Positions 36,359 to 44,242 of a DNA stretch of 64,000 bases are shown one piece after another. How positions within the stretch are numbered: the stretch's first letter is position 1; the number at the start of each line of letters is the position of its first letter. Under the pieces are notes generated by a model. The model had not been told where the DNA came from. It made no database searches and was given only the letters and a program-made list of their open reading frames with translations. The stretch spans positions 1 to 64,000 of the forward strand of contig JAJPJJ010000031.1 of NCBI GenBank assembly GCA_021324295.1. The letters are read 5' to 3'. Both the position numbers and the translations under genes were made by a program. Source of the stretch: Bacillota bacterium (lineage in GTDB: Bacteria > Sysuimicrobiota > Sysuimicrobiia > Sysuimicrobiales > Segetimicrobiaceae).

Positions 36359-37408
36359 ATGCGAGAGACGATGCAGGCGCTCCTGAAGCCCGCGGCCGGA
36401 CCGGGCTTCGACCTCCGCACGGTGCCGGTACCGCGTCCCGGGCCCCAGGAGGTGCTCGTCCGGGTCCACGCCGTCGGCATCTGCGGCACCGACCTTCACA
36501 TCGACGAGTGGGACGCGTGGGCGGCTGCCCACGTGCAGCCCCCGAGGGTGATCGGGCACGAGTTCTGCGGGACGATCGTCGAGGTGGGGCCGGAGGCGCA
36601 CGGGATAGCGACCGGGGACTTCATCGCGGGCGAGTGCCATGTCAACTGTGGGCGGTGCCACGTGTGCCGGCGCGGGAACGGCCACCTCTGCACGCGGCTG
36701 CAGATCATCGGCGTGGACCGCGATGGAGCGTTTGCGGAGTACGTCGTGCTGCCGGCCCGCAACGCGTGGCCGCTGTCGCCCGCGATCCCACGGGAAGTCG
36801 CCGCGATCATGGATCCGTTCGGCAACGCGGTCCACACGGCGCTGGCGACCGAGCTGACGAGCCGTTCCGTCGTGGTGATGGGCTGCGGTCCGATCGGGCT
36901 GTGCGCGATCCTGATTGCACAGCGCGCCGGGGCCTCGCCGATCGTTGCCGTGGACGTGAACCCGTACCGGCTCGGCCTCGCCGCGCGACTCGGCGCCGAC
37001 CGGGTGGTGGACGCGGGGACAGAGGATGTCGCCGGCGTCGTGTGGGCGCTGACGGACGGGGAAGGAGCGGATGTGCTCCTCGAGTTCTCCGGCAGCCCCG
37101 AGGGGTTCCACGCAGGGCTTGCAGCCCTCCACAACGGCGGCTTCGCGGCGCTGCTAGGCCTGCCGCACCGGCCGTTCGAGGTGGACCTGGCGAACGATAT
37201 CGTCTTCAAGGGCCTCCACCTCCAGGGCATCTTCGGGCGACGCTTGTGGGAGACGTGGTACCAGGCGACCGCGCTGCTCGCGGCCGGGCTCGATCTGCGT
37301 CCCGTCGTCACGCACCGGCTGCCCTTGGCTAGGTTCCGCGAGGCGTTCGACCTGATGCGCACCGGTGCGTGCGGTAAGGTGATCCTCGCCATCGACGAGA
37401 CGGGGTGA
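36359..37408 (+). CDS. Zinc-dependent alcohol dehydrogenase, threonine 3-dehydrogenase-like
   Basis: The 349-residue MDR-family enzyme has the catalytic zinc ligands in GICGTDLHI and VIGHEFCG, the structural zinc cysteines in CHVNCGRCHVCRRGNGHLC, and the Rossmann motif VVMGCGPIGLCA. Overall length and the segments DEWDAWAAAHVQPP and MDPFGNAVHTAL resemble L-threonine 3-dehydrogenase, which gives 2-amino-3-ketobutyrate; a polyol dehydrogenase is an alternative. ATG 36359 has GGGAGGGGG just upstream and is preferred over the earlier in-frame starts. It follows the SDR gene and precedes the lower-GC GntR/ABC block, whose substrate it might help to oxidise. Confidence 0.87.
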   Translation: MRETMQALLKPAAGPGFDLRTVPVPRPGPQEVLVRVHAVGICGTDLHIDEWDAWAAAHVQPPRVIGHEFCGTIVEVGPEAHGIATGDFIAGECHVNCGRCHVCRRGNGHLCTRLQIIGVDRDGAFAEYVVLPARNAWPLSPAIPREVAAIMDPFGNAVHTALATELTSRSVVVMGCGPIGLCAILIAQRAGASPIVAVDVNPYRLGLAARLGADRVVDAGTEDVAGVVWALTDGEGADVLLEFSGSPEGFHAGLAALHNGGFAALLGLPHRPFEVDLANDIVFKGLHLQGIFGRRLWETWYQATALLAAGLDLRPVVTHRLPLARFREAFDLMRTGACGKVILAIDETG

Positions 37409-37676
37409 CCGCGCCGACAGCCGGCTCATCCCCACGGTCTGCTCTGTGTCACGAGCACGAAGAGGCACAAGAGGGCCACGCTCCTCGGACACGCCCGGCG
37501 TGTGTCCGACGGCGATTGGCCTTTGGGCGCCGCCCGGGGCCCTGCGGCGCCACCGCTTCCTACCCGGATGTGCGGCACAATACGTTCGGTACTTGTCTGA
37601 ACGCTCTCGGGCGCCCATGAGAGCTGGTACGTGTGCGATACTAGCGATTCGTGGTATCCACAACCAACGACTAAGG

Positions 37677-37701
37677 AATACCGAAATTGCGCTTCGGTAT
37701 T
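37677..37701. promoter_or_regulatory. Operator-like inverted repeat overlapping the gntR promoter
   Basis: AATACCGAA (37677-37685) and TTCGGTATT (37693-37701) are perfect 9-bp inverted repeats 7 bp apart. The right arm overlaps the first two bases of the -35 (37700-37705), so a bound protein would block or assist RNA polymerase. The GntR protein encoded just downstream is the natural candidate. The rest of the 395-bp gap (37409-37803) holds the promoter and a leader hairpin, and no gene I can support. Confidence 0.6.
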
Positions 37702-37728
37702 GACAATGAGTACCAAGTACGCTATATA
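37700..37728 (+). promoter_or_regulatory. Sigma-70-type promoter of the gntR/ABC transporter block
   Basis: A consensus TTGACA (37700-37705) is followed at exactly 17 nt by TATATA (37723-37728) in a locally AT-rich stretch. The transcript would start near 37735, about 70 nt before the gntR ATG, and could continue through the transport genes. Confidence 0.8.
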
Positions 37729-37758
37729 TTGGAACTAAATGTACATAGTTTGTATGCA

Positions 37759-37779
37759 GTAGCTCCAAACTTGGGCTAC
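37759..37779 (+). other. Stem-loop in the gntR leader
   Basis: GTAGC/GCTAC outside and CCAA/TTGG inside form a 9-bp stem with one bulged T and an AC loop, within the 5' leader implied by the promoter at 37700-37728. Its function is unknown. It may compensate for the lack of an obvious ribosome-binding site at the gntR start. Confidence 0.4.
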
Positions 37780-37803
37780 AGGCAATGGTTCTCGTGCTCT
37801 AAG

Positions 37804-38475
37804 ATGCCGGACGAGAGGTCGCGATTGGGATCCAGGGCTGAAATCATATATCAACAGCTCAGAGAGGCCATCCTGCTGAACCAGCTCCCGACCGGATCGC
37901 GTCTCTCGGAGGCTGAGGTTGCATCGCGCTACGATGTCAGCCGCACGCCCGTCCGCGAGGCGCTACGGATGCTCGAACTGGACGGGCTGATTCGCCGGGA
38001 AGGGCGCCGGGTGACGATCATCTCCATCAGCCGCGATGAGGTGCTGGACATCTACCCCATTGTTGAAGCCCTGGAGGGGATGGCGGGGCGGCTGGCCTGT
38101 GCTCACATGGGCGCTGAACAGCTAGAGCGCATGCGGCGGCTGAACGCGGCGCTGCTGGAGGGCGTGGAGAGACAGGCTGCTGTGGATCTCGCCCGCACAA
38201 ACGAGGAGTTCCACGCCGTGTACATCGAGCAATGCCACAACCTGCGTCTGATCGATGAGATCGCGAAGTTCCACTTGCTCATGAGGCGGTTTCGCATGTT
38301 TGGCCTACAGATTCCTGGCCGACGGCAGTTGTCCGTGAAGGAGCACGAGGCCATCATCAATGCCTTCGCGTCCAGCAACGAGGACGACGTCGAGCGTGCG
38401 ATTCGGTATCACATTGCAACTGCTCGCGAAACATTGCTGAAGACCATTCAAGCACTGGCCTATCTTCCAGGGTGA
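37804..38475 (+). CDS. GntR-family transcriptional regulator (FCD type)
   Basis: The 223-residue protein has an N-terminal winged helix (IYQQLREAILLNQLPTGSRL, then SEAEVASRYDVSRTPVREAL and LIRREGRRVTII) and a C-terminal all-helical FCD domain (about 85-215) with the metal/ligand-site residues expected near the E-H-x-H pattern (VKEHEAIINAF and IRYHIATARETL). FCD regulators usually sense organic acids or sugar acids and repress neighbouring catabolic genes. ATG 37804 is used; a 39-codon upstream extension runs through the promoter and is rejected. An inverted repeat over the -35 fits autoregulation and control of the transporter genes downstream. Confidence 0.92.
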   Translation: MPDERSRLGSRAEIIYQQLREAILLNQLPTGSRLSEAEVASRYDVSRTPVREALRMLELDGLIRREGRRVTIISISRDEVLDIYPIVEALEGMAGRLACAHMGAEQLERMRRLNAALLEGVERQAAVDLARTNEEFHAVYIEQCHNLRLIDEIAKFHLLMRRFRMFGLQIPGRRQLSVKEHEAIINAFASSNEDDVERAIRYHIATARETLLKTIQALAYLPG

Positions 38476-38511
38476 GCAGGCACGGCATATTTGGGATGGA
38501 GGGGGCGGCGC

Positions 38512-40053
38512 ATGCGTAAGGAATCGAAGCGATCTACAGTGGTCCCGGAACACACTGTGAGCCGGGGCGACATGCTCGATCGGCGAACGTTCATCAAGCG
38601 CACCACAAAGGGAGCAGCCGCCGTCGCCGCGAGCACGGCCGTTGGGGGGATGCCGTGGGTCACGTCCGCCATGGCGGCTGTTTCGCAGGATACGCCGGAC
38701 GCCAGGGCAATCGCCGGCGCTAAGGCGCTCCTCGGTCGACGGCAGGTCAGGCAGTTAACGATCCTTGAGCCGTCGGGATCCCTGGGCGATATCGTGCCGG
38801 TGGCCAAGGAATGGACTCGGCTCACCGGAGTCGAGATCAAGTACATCGAGGTTCCCCTGCTCGAGATCGCCCAACGCGTTCTTCAGGAAGCTGTCGCACG
38901 GACCGGCGCATGGGACCTCGCACTGCCTGCCTCGTTCGCCCTCCCTGACATCGCCGAGTCGGGTGTCGTTGTGGACCTGACTGACCTCGCGCAAAAGTAC
39001 AGGCCTGACGATGGTGTCGCGGGCTGCCAGATGCTCTACCCTATCGCAAATTACTATAAGGGGCGACTCTACGGATTCGGAACGGACGGCGATACGTATA
39101 TGATGTTCTACCGCAAGGACCTCTTGGAAGACGCGCAGGAACAGACGAGATTCCAACAGGAGCATGGCTACAAACTTGCGATACCGGAGACGTGGGAGGA
39201 GCTCGACGCCCAAGTCAAATACTTCCACCGCCCCGACAAGAACCTCTACGGAGGCGCGTTGTTCCGCTCTCGCGGGTTCATCGCCTGGGAGTGGAATATC
39301 CGGTTCCATGGAAAGGGTCGCTGGTTGTTCGACGATAACATGAAGCCGCAGATTAACAGCGAGGCAGGCGTTAAGGCTGCTGAGGAGATGCTCGCAATCA
39401 CGAAATATCTTGACCCCGGCGCGCGCTCGAATGGTCTGTTTGAGAACTTCGAGGCCTACGGGTCGGGCCGATCGTACTGTAATATCGGTTGGGGAGGGAG
39501 CCAAAAGTATTTCTGGGATCCGAAGAAATCGAAGGTGTATGGGAAGCTGGCCTGGGGCATGGCGCCAGGGGGTAAGGTAAACGGCAAGAAGTTCTATGCG
39601 CCATACTTCAATTGGGGATGGAACTACGTGGTCAATCGATACTCCCGAGCCCCGGAGCTTGCGTACCTCTTTGCCCAGTTTGCTTACAGCCCCAAAATGA
39701 GCACACAAGCCGTCCGGTTCCGCGGGGGCTATTTCGATCCGTTCCGGACGTGCCACTACACAGATCCAGTCATCCGCGAAATCTACGGGGACGGTTTCCT
39801 GGCAGTTCATCGGCAGAGCATGACGCACAATTTTCCAGACCTGTACCTGAAGGGCCACGGCGAGTACTGGGACGTCCTCGACGCAAACCTGCAGAGCGCT
39901 GATGTGGGTAAGAAGACGCCCAAGCAGGCCCTGGATGAGACGGCGGCAGCCTGGGAGAAGATCACAAATCGAGTCGGCCGCGAGAAGCAGATCGCGCAAT
40001 GGAGGTTCGTGAAAGCACACTATCCGCCTGAGCTAGCGAAGATCCTGGCGTAG
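38512..40053 (+). CDS. ABC transporter substrate-binding protein, Tat-exported (sugar/polyol type)
   Basis: The 513-residue protein has a twin-arginine signal peptide (DRRTFIKRTTKGAAA, arginines 24-25) followed by a hydrophobic stretch and AMA cleavage motif near residue 57. The mature part resembles family 1 (sugar, glycerol-phosphate) extracellular binding proteins: WTRLTGVEIKYIEVP, AWDLALPASFALPDIAESG, YMMFYRKDLLED and PETWEELDAQVKYF. Two MalF/MalG-type permeases and two ATPases follow. Tat export implies that the protein folds before secretion. The ligand cannot be read from sequence; a polyol or glycerol-like compound is possible given the two-ATPase layout. ATG 38512 has GGAGGGGG upstream. 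Confidence 0.9.
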   Translation: MRKESKRSTVVPEHTVSRGDMLDRRTFIKRTTKGAAAVAASTAVGGMPWVTSAMAAVSQDTPDARAIAGAKALLGRRQVRQLTILEPSGSLGDIVPVAKEWTRLTGVEIKYIEVPLLEIAQRVLQEAVARTGAWDLALPASFALPDIAESGVVVDLTDLAQKYRPDDGVAGCQMLYPIANYYKGRLYGFGTDGDTYMMFYRKDLLEDAQEQTRFQQEHGYKLAIPETWEELDAQVKYFHRPDKNLYGGALFRSRGFIAWEWNIRFHGKGRWLFDDNMKPQINSEAGVKAAEEMLAITKYLDPGARSNGLFENFEAYGSGRSYCNIGWGGSQKYFWDPKKSKVYGKLAWGMAPGGKVNGKKFYAPYFNWGWNYVVNRYSRAPELAYLFAQFAYSPKMSTQAVRFRGGYFDPFRTCHYTDPVIREIYGDGFLAVHRQSMTHNFPDLYLKGHGEYWDVLDANLQSADVGKKTPKQALDETAAAWEKITNRVGREKQIAQWRFVKAHYPPELAKILA

Positions 40054-40130
40054 CATGAGGGGGTCACGGCAGCGTGCTGACTGCGCTGCAGTCCCCTCGC
40101 GGTCAATCTCCCAGTTGATGTGGTGTCGCA

Positions 40131-41090
40131 ATGAAGGCGACGGTGGCTGCGAACTCAACCCGGAACGTTGAAGCCCAGGCGGAGGGTATTCGGCCGACAC
40201 TCGTCCAACACATTCCGTTCGCTGTCTGGCTGATCGTGCCCGCGGAGATCGTCCTGCTTTCCGTCGTGGTGTTTCCGACGCTCATGAGCCTGTGGCTCAG
40301 CTTGACGTCATGGACTCCGACGTCCGGCGTCAACTGGTGGCAGGCGGAGTTCCAATGGCTCGCCAACTACGTGCAGTTGCTCTTCGGCGACGAGCGTTTT
40401 CGAGCGGCACTTCTGCGAACACTCCTCATTGTCGTCGTCGGAGTGGCCGCGGAGATCAGCATCGGCCTGAGCCTCGCGCTTCTCTTCTTCGATGATTTCC
40501 CCTGGAAGAAGATTGCAATTTCCGCGATCATCCTGCCCATGATGATCGTGCCCGTCGATGCCGCTAACGCCTTCTTTATGCTGTTTCGCGACGTCGGTCC
40601 GGTAAACCAACTTGTTAGAATCCTGGTGGGCCACCCCGTCCGCTTCGCGTGGCTCAGCGACAGCAATCTCGCAATCGTCCCGATTCTGCTTGTGGAGATC
40701 TGGCAGTGGACGCCGCTTATGTTCTTGATGCTTCTGACCGGTCTGATGGCCCTGCCCCAAAATCAACTCCGGGCGGCGGTGGCACTCGGCGCGTCGCGGT
40801 GGCAGCTGTTTCGTCGAATTATACTTCCTTTGATCGCCCCGGTCGTCGTCCTGTCATTGGTGATCCGAAGCGTCGAAATCTTCAAGATCTTCGATCCGGT
40901 CTACATCCTGACCCGAGGTGGGCCGGGTACCTCTACAGAGACGCTCTCGATGTGGATGTACGATAATGGGTTTGTTTACTTCCGGATCGCCTATGTGGCT
41001 GCGGCGGGCTTCTTGGTCCTTCTTGTCGTTCTGGCGTATGTCTTGCTGATTCTGAGGCCGCTGAGCAGGCGCACCGCCGCCGAGCGATAG
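40131..41090 (+). CDS. ABC transporter permease, MalF/UgpA type
   Basis: The 319-residue inner-membrane protein has six predicted hydrophobic helices, the first at about residues 30-58 (FAVWLIVPAEIVLLSVVVF). The EAA loop that contacts the ATPase is AVALGASRWQLFRRIILPLI near residue 222. VRSVEIFKIFDPVYILTRGGPG is typical of the UgpA/MalF side of sugar importers. It pairs with the MalG-type permease encoded 24 nt downstream and with the binding protein encoded 77 nt upstream. The ribosome-binding site is weak. Confidence 0.93.
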   Translation: MKATVAANSTRNVEAQAEGIRPTLVQHIPFAVWLIVPAEIVLLSVVVFPTLMSLWLSLTSWTPTSGVNWWQAEFQWLANYVQLLFGDERFRAALLRTLLIVVVGVAAEISIGLSLALLFFDDFPWKKIAISAIILPMMIVPVDAANAFFMLFRDVGPVNQLVRILVGHPVRFAWLSDSNLAIVPILLVEIWQWTPLMFLMLLTGLMALPQNQLRAAVALGASRWQLFRRIILPLIAPVVVLSLVIRSVEIFKIFDPVYILTRGGPGTSTETLSMWMYDNGFVYFRIAYVAAAGFLVLLVVLAYVLLILRPLSRRTAAER

Positions 41091-41114
41091 TGCGGGTGCG
41101 GCGGAGGAGAGAGA

Positions 41115-41987
41115 ATGTATCAATCGAGCACGTTGCTCCGGATGCTGAAGTGGCTTGCAGTGATCGCCGCGATGTGTTTCGCGCTCTTTCCGATCTTCTG
41201 GATGGTATCGACGTCGTTCAAGCCCATTCAGGAATGGTCAACCTATCCGCCGGTGTGGATTCCCCGGCAGCCGACACTTGAGAACTATCTGGCCTTGCTG
41301 AACCCCGCGGCACTCGCGGGCAGCCACAGCATCGACTACAAGGTGGCTGAGACAGCGTGGCGTCCGCTCCTGAACAGCCTGATCATCAGTACGTCGGCGA
41401 CATTTTTCTCGGTGTGCTTTGGCACGTTGGCGGCATACGGGGTCTCCCGTTACAAGTCCGGCGGGGAATCCTATCCAATGTTCGTGTTGACAGTCCGCAT
41501 GTTTCCACCGATTGCGGTCGCGGTTCCCATGCTCGTCATGTACTCGTTCCTGCACTTGACGGGCACGTATGTTGGACTCGTCCTTGCGTATACCGCATTC
41601 ACGTTGCCCCTAAGCATATGGATGATACGTAGCTTTATCGACGAGATCCCGCGGGAGATCGAGGAGGCGGCGGTCGTGTATGGCCTGTCCTCGATCCGAG
41701 CGTTCTGGCGGGTTACGTTCCCTTTGATTCGCGGAGCGCTTGTAGCGACCGCCCTGTTCATTTACATCCTGAACTGGAGCGAATTTCTATTTGCACTGTC
41801 GCTTACGAACGGGGCGCTCACTACCGTCACGGTGCAGGTGTCGAATTACTTTTCAGCGTCTTCCGGGCAGTTGTACGGCCCGCAAGCCGCGCTGGGGACA
41901 CTGTCGACGATTCCCGTTATTTTCTTCGGATATCTCATCCAACGCCATCTTGTGCGCGGGCTCACCTTTGGCGCTATCAAGCGGTGA
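41115..41987 (+). CDS. ABC transporter permease, MalG/UgpE type
   Basis: The 290-residue protein has six helices, starting with LAVIAAMCFALFPIFWMV (residues 14-31), then STSFKPIQEW, which is typical of MalG-type permeases. The EAA loop is EEAAVVYGLSSIRAFWRVT near residue 192, and the C-terminus ends LVRGLTFGAIKR, the usual end of this family. It completes the membrane channel with the MalF-type partner. GAGGAGAGAG lies just before the ATG, and the first ATPase gene starts 15 nt after its stop. Confidence 0.94.
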   Translation: MYQSSTLLRMLKWLAVIAAMCFALFPIFWMVSTSFKPIQEWSTYPPVWIPRQPTLENYLALLNPAALAGSHSIDYKVAETAWRPLLNSLIISTSATFFSVCFGTLAAYGVSRYKSGGESYPMFVLTVRMFPPIAVAVPMLVMYSFLHLTGTYVGLVLAYTAFTLPLSIWMIRSFIDEIPREIEEAAVVYGLSSIRAFWRVTFPLIRGALVATALFIYILNWSEFLFALSLTNGALTTVTVQVSNYFSASSGQLYGPQAALGTLSTIPVIFFGYLIQRHLVRGLTFGAIKR

Positions 41988-42002
41988 TCCGAGGCCTGGT
42001 TC

Positions 42003-43088
42003 ATGGCGACGAAGCTGGTGCTGCGTGGTATCCGGAAGGAGTTCGGCTCCACCGTTGCAGTGGACGACCTTACGCTGAGCGTCGAGGAGGGCGAGTTTCT
42101 CTCGCTTCTGGGACCCTCAGGGTGCGGAAAGTCAACGACGCTTGCGATCATTGCCGGCTTCGAGGCTCCTACCCGGGGTGACGTTATCGTCGACGGCCGC
42201 CGGATCAACGACGTGCCAGCCCAGGAACGGGGCATCGGGTTGGTGTTTCAAGACTACGCGATTTTCACGCGGATGTCGGTCTTCGAGAACCTGTCTTTCG
42301 GCCTCCGCGTTCGTGGGCTTGGCCGCGTCGCTATCGAGGAGCGAGTCGGCCGCGTCGCATCGTTGCTGCACTTGACGGAGGCCCTGCAGCGTCCGAGTGT
42401 CAGCCTCAACATGAGCGAACTTCAGCGCGTCGCGCTCGGCCGAGTCCTGGTGCTTGAACCGCCCCTTCTGCTGCTTGACGAGCCGTTGAGCAATCTTGAC
42501 GCTGCGATACGCCTGACCCTTCGTACGGAGTTGCGACGTTTGCAGCAGGAGCTTCGCCAGACCGTCGTCTACGTGACGCACGATCAAATCGAGGCCATGA
42601 GCATGTCGGATCGGATCGCGGTAATGGACGCGGGTCGGATCCTGCAGATCGGGTCGCCGATGGAGATCTTCGATTGCCCGCAGTCTCGGTTTGTCGCAAC
42701 ATTCATCGGGGATCCACCGATCAATATCTTACCCGCAAGCCTCACGACCGTGGGCGGTCACGTGGTGGTTCGACATGGCGGCCTAGCCGTTGCATTCAAT
42801 GGGGCACAAGCGCAGGCTGCGCTGACGGGGCAGGTCGAGATGGCCTTTCGGCCTACGGACGTGGTAGTCCGCCGGGATTCTTCGTCCCGGGCGGCCTTTG
42901 AGATGGTCGTGGACCTTGTGGAGCCACTTGGCAGCGAAACGGTTGTCCATCTTCGGGCCATGGATACGGCGATCCGCGCCGTGGTGCCGCCGGCGTTCGC
43001 CCCGCGGGTCGGCGAGCGGGTCGGGGTCTCGATACCTGCCGAAAGAGTCCACTTGATCGATGCCGCATCCGGCATCGTCGTGAGGTGA
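42003..43088 (+). CDS. ABC transporter ATPase 1, with degenerate signature motif
   Basis: The 361-residue protein is a UgpC/MalK-type ATPase with C-terminal TOBE-like regulatory domain. Walker A is canonical (GPSGCGKSTT), as are the Q-loop (LVFQDYAIF), Walker B with catalytic Glu (LLLLDEPLSNLD) and the H-loop (YVTHDQ). The ABC signature, normally LSGGQ, reads LNMSE (L135-E139, followed by LQR), so the Ser and Gly residues that contact the ATP gamma-phosphate are missing. The next gene encodes a second ATPase with an intact signature. The two probably form a heterodimer with one normal and one weak ATP site, an arrangement common in exporters and less usual in sugar importers. Confidence 0.93.
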   Translation: MATKLVLRGIRKEFGSTVAVDDLTLSVEEGEFLSLLGPSGCGKSTTLAIIAGFEAPTRGDVIVDGRRINDVPAQERGIGLVFQDYAIFTRMSVFENLSFGLRVRGLGRVAIEERVGRVASLLHLTEALQRPSVSLNMSELQRVALGRVLVLEPPLLLLDEPLSNLDAAIRLTLRTELRRLQQELRQTVVYVTHDQIEAMSMSDRIAVMDAGRILQIGSPMEIFDCPQSRFVATFIGDPPINILPASLTTVGGHVVVRHGGLAVAFNGAQAQAALTGQVEMAFRPTDVVVRRDSSSRAAFEMVVDLVEPLGSETVVHLRAMDTAIRAVVPPAFAPRVGERVGVSIPAERVHLIDAASGIVVR

Positions 43089-44230
43089 GCTCTACGGGGA
43101 CGCTTCGGGTGGAAGGACTGACCAAACGCTTCGGGCGTACGGTGGCTATCGCCGACGTTTCCTTTCAGGTTGGGGACGGGGAACTGTTTACCGTCGTCGG
43201 TCCGACGAACGCCGGAAAGACAACGACCTTGCGGACGATCGCGGGCCTCGAGACGCCGGATGGTGGGACGGTGTTCATCAACGACCGTCCGATGAACGCA
43301 GTCCACTCCAGCCGCCGCAAGGTCAGTCTGATGTTTCAAAACCTGGCGCTGTTTCCGCACCTCTCGGGCTTTGAGAATATCGCTTTCCCGCTTCGCAACG
43401 CACGGATGCGCCGCGAAGAGATACAGCGACGGGTGGAGGAGATCGCCGATCTGCTGAGGATCGGCCATTTGCTGGACCGGCTGCCTCGGACGTATAGTGG
43501 TGGAGAGCAACAGCGAGTTGCGCTTGCCCGCGCTCTTGCGCCCACGAGCGAGGTGTTGCTCCTCGACGAGCCTTTGAGCAATCTGGACGCCCATATCCGA
43601 ACTAGCCTCAGAGCGGAACTCAAGCGGCTACATCGGGAGTTTGGCCGAACGATCGTGTACGTGACACACGATCAAGTTGAGGCCATGAGCCTCTCGGATC
43701 GCATCGCCGTCCTGCGTGAGGGACGGATGCAGCAAATCGGCACCCCGGAAGAGATCTACGAGCGACCAGCCAATCGATTTGTCGCCACATTCATCGGCAG
43801 CCCGCCGATCAATTTTGTGCCCGCAGCCGTTGTGGAAGACGCGGGCGGTGTATGGCTGACGAATGCGTGGCTGAAACTTCGCGCGCCGGCGCACTTGGCG
43901 CCCGCACTCCGGCAGCACCCCCGCGACTCGGTTCTCGTTGCGGTTAGACCAGAGGACATCACGGTCACACCTCTCGCGACCGGGGACAGAGTCGGCGACC
44001 TGACAGTGTACGCCGTCGAGCCTCTCGGGGCAAAGACGATCGTCGACGTTAAGACCCCTGACGGGAACATCAAGGCGATCGTCAGGCGGTCGTGGGAAGG
44101 CCGACCAAACATGCCCGTGACGGTTGGCGTCGATGAACGGCGCATTCACGTGTTGCGGGAAGGAGACGAAGAGTTCTTGCCGAGCGGCCCGGATCGCGCC
44201 GCGCCTGTACAGACGACCAGTGCTGGGTGA
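43085..44230 (+). CDS. ABC transporter ATPase 2, with intact signature motif
   Basis: The 381-residue protein has a P-loop GPTNAGKTTTL (Asn-Ala before GKT is a variant of the usual SGxGKS/T but keeps the lysine), the Q-loop LMFQNLALF, a canonical signature YSGGEQQR (Y137-R144), Walker B VLLLDEPLSNLD and H-loop YVTHDQ, then a TOBE-type C-terminal domain (about 240-365). The start GTG 43085 overlaps the stop of ATPase 1 by 4 nt, so the two are made in a coupled way. Its signature would complete the ATP site held by the Walker A of ATPase 1. Two ATPases with two permeases also occur in the GlpSTPQV glycerol importer of rhizobia. Confidence 0.93.
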   Translation: MSSTGTLRVEGLTKRFGRTVAIADVSFQVGDGELFTVVGPTNAGKTTTLRTIAGLETPDGGTVFINDRPMNAVHSSRRKVSLMFQNLALFPHLSGFENIAFPLRNARMRREEIQRRVEEIADLLRIGHLLDRLPRTYSGGEQQRVALARALAPTSEVLLLDEPLSNLDAHIRTSLRAELKRLHREFGRTIVYVTHDQVEAMSLSDRIAVLREGRMQQIGTPEEIYERPANRFVATFIGSPPINFVPAAVVEDAGGVWLTNAWLKLRAPAHLAPALRQHPRDSVLVAVRPEDITVTPLATGDRVGDLTVYAVEPLGAKTIVDVKTPDGNIKAIVRRSWEGRPNMPVTVGVDERRIHVLREGDEEFLPSGPDRAAPVQTTSAG

Positions 44231-44242
44231 GGAGGCGAGCAG

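Noticed and set aside
37409-37686. Short open frames between the alcohol dehydrogenase and gntR genes
   Set aside because: They lack ribosome-binding sites and family features and overlap the promoter and operator region; treated as non-coding.
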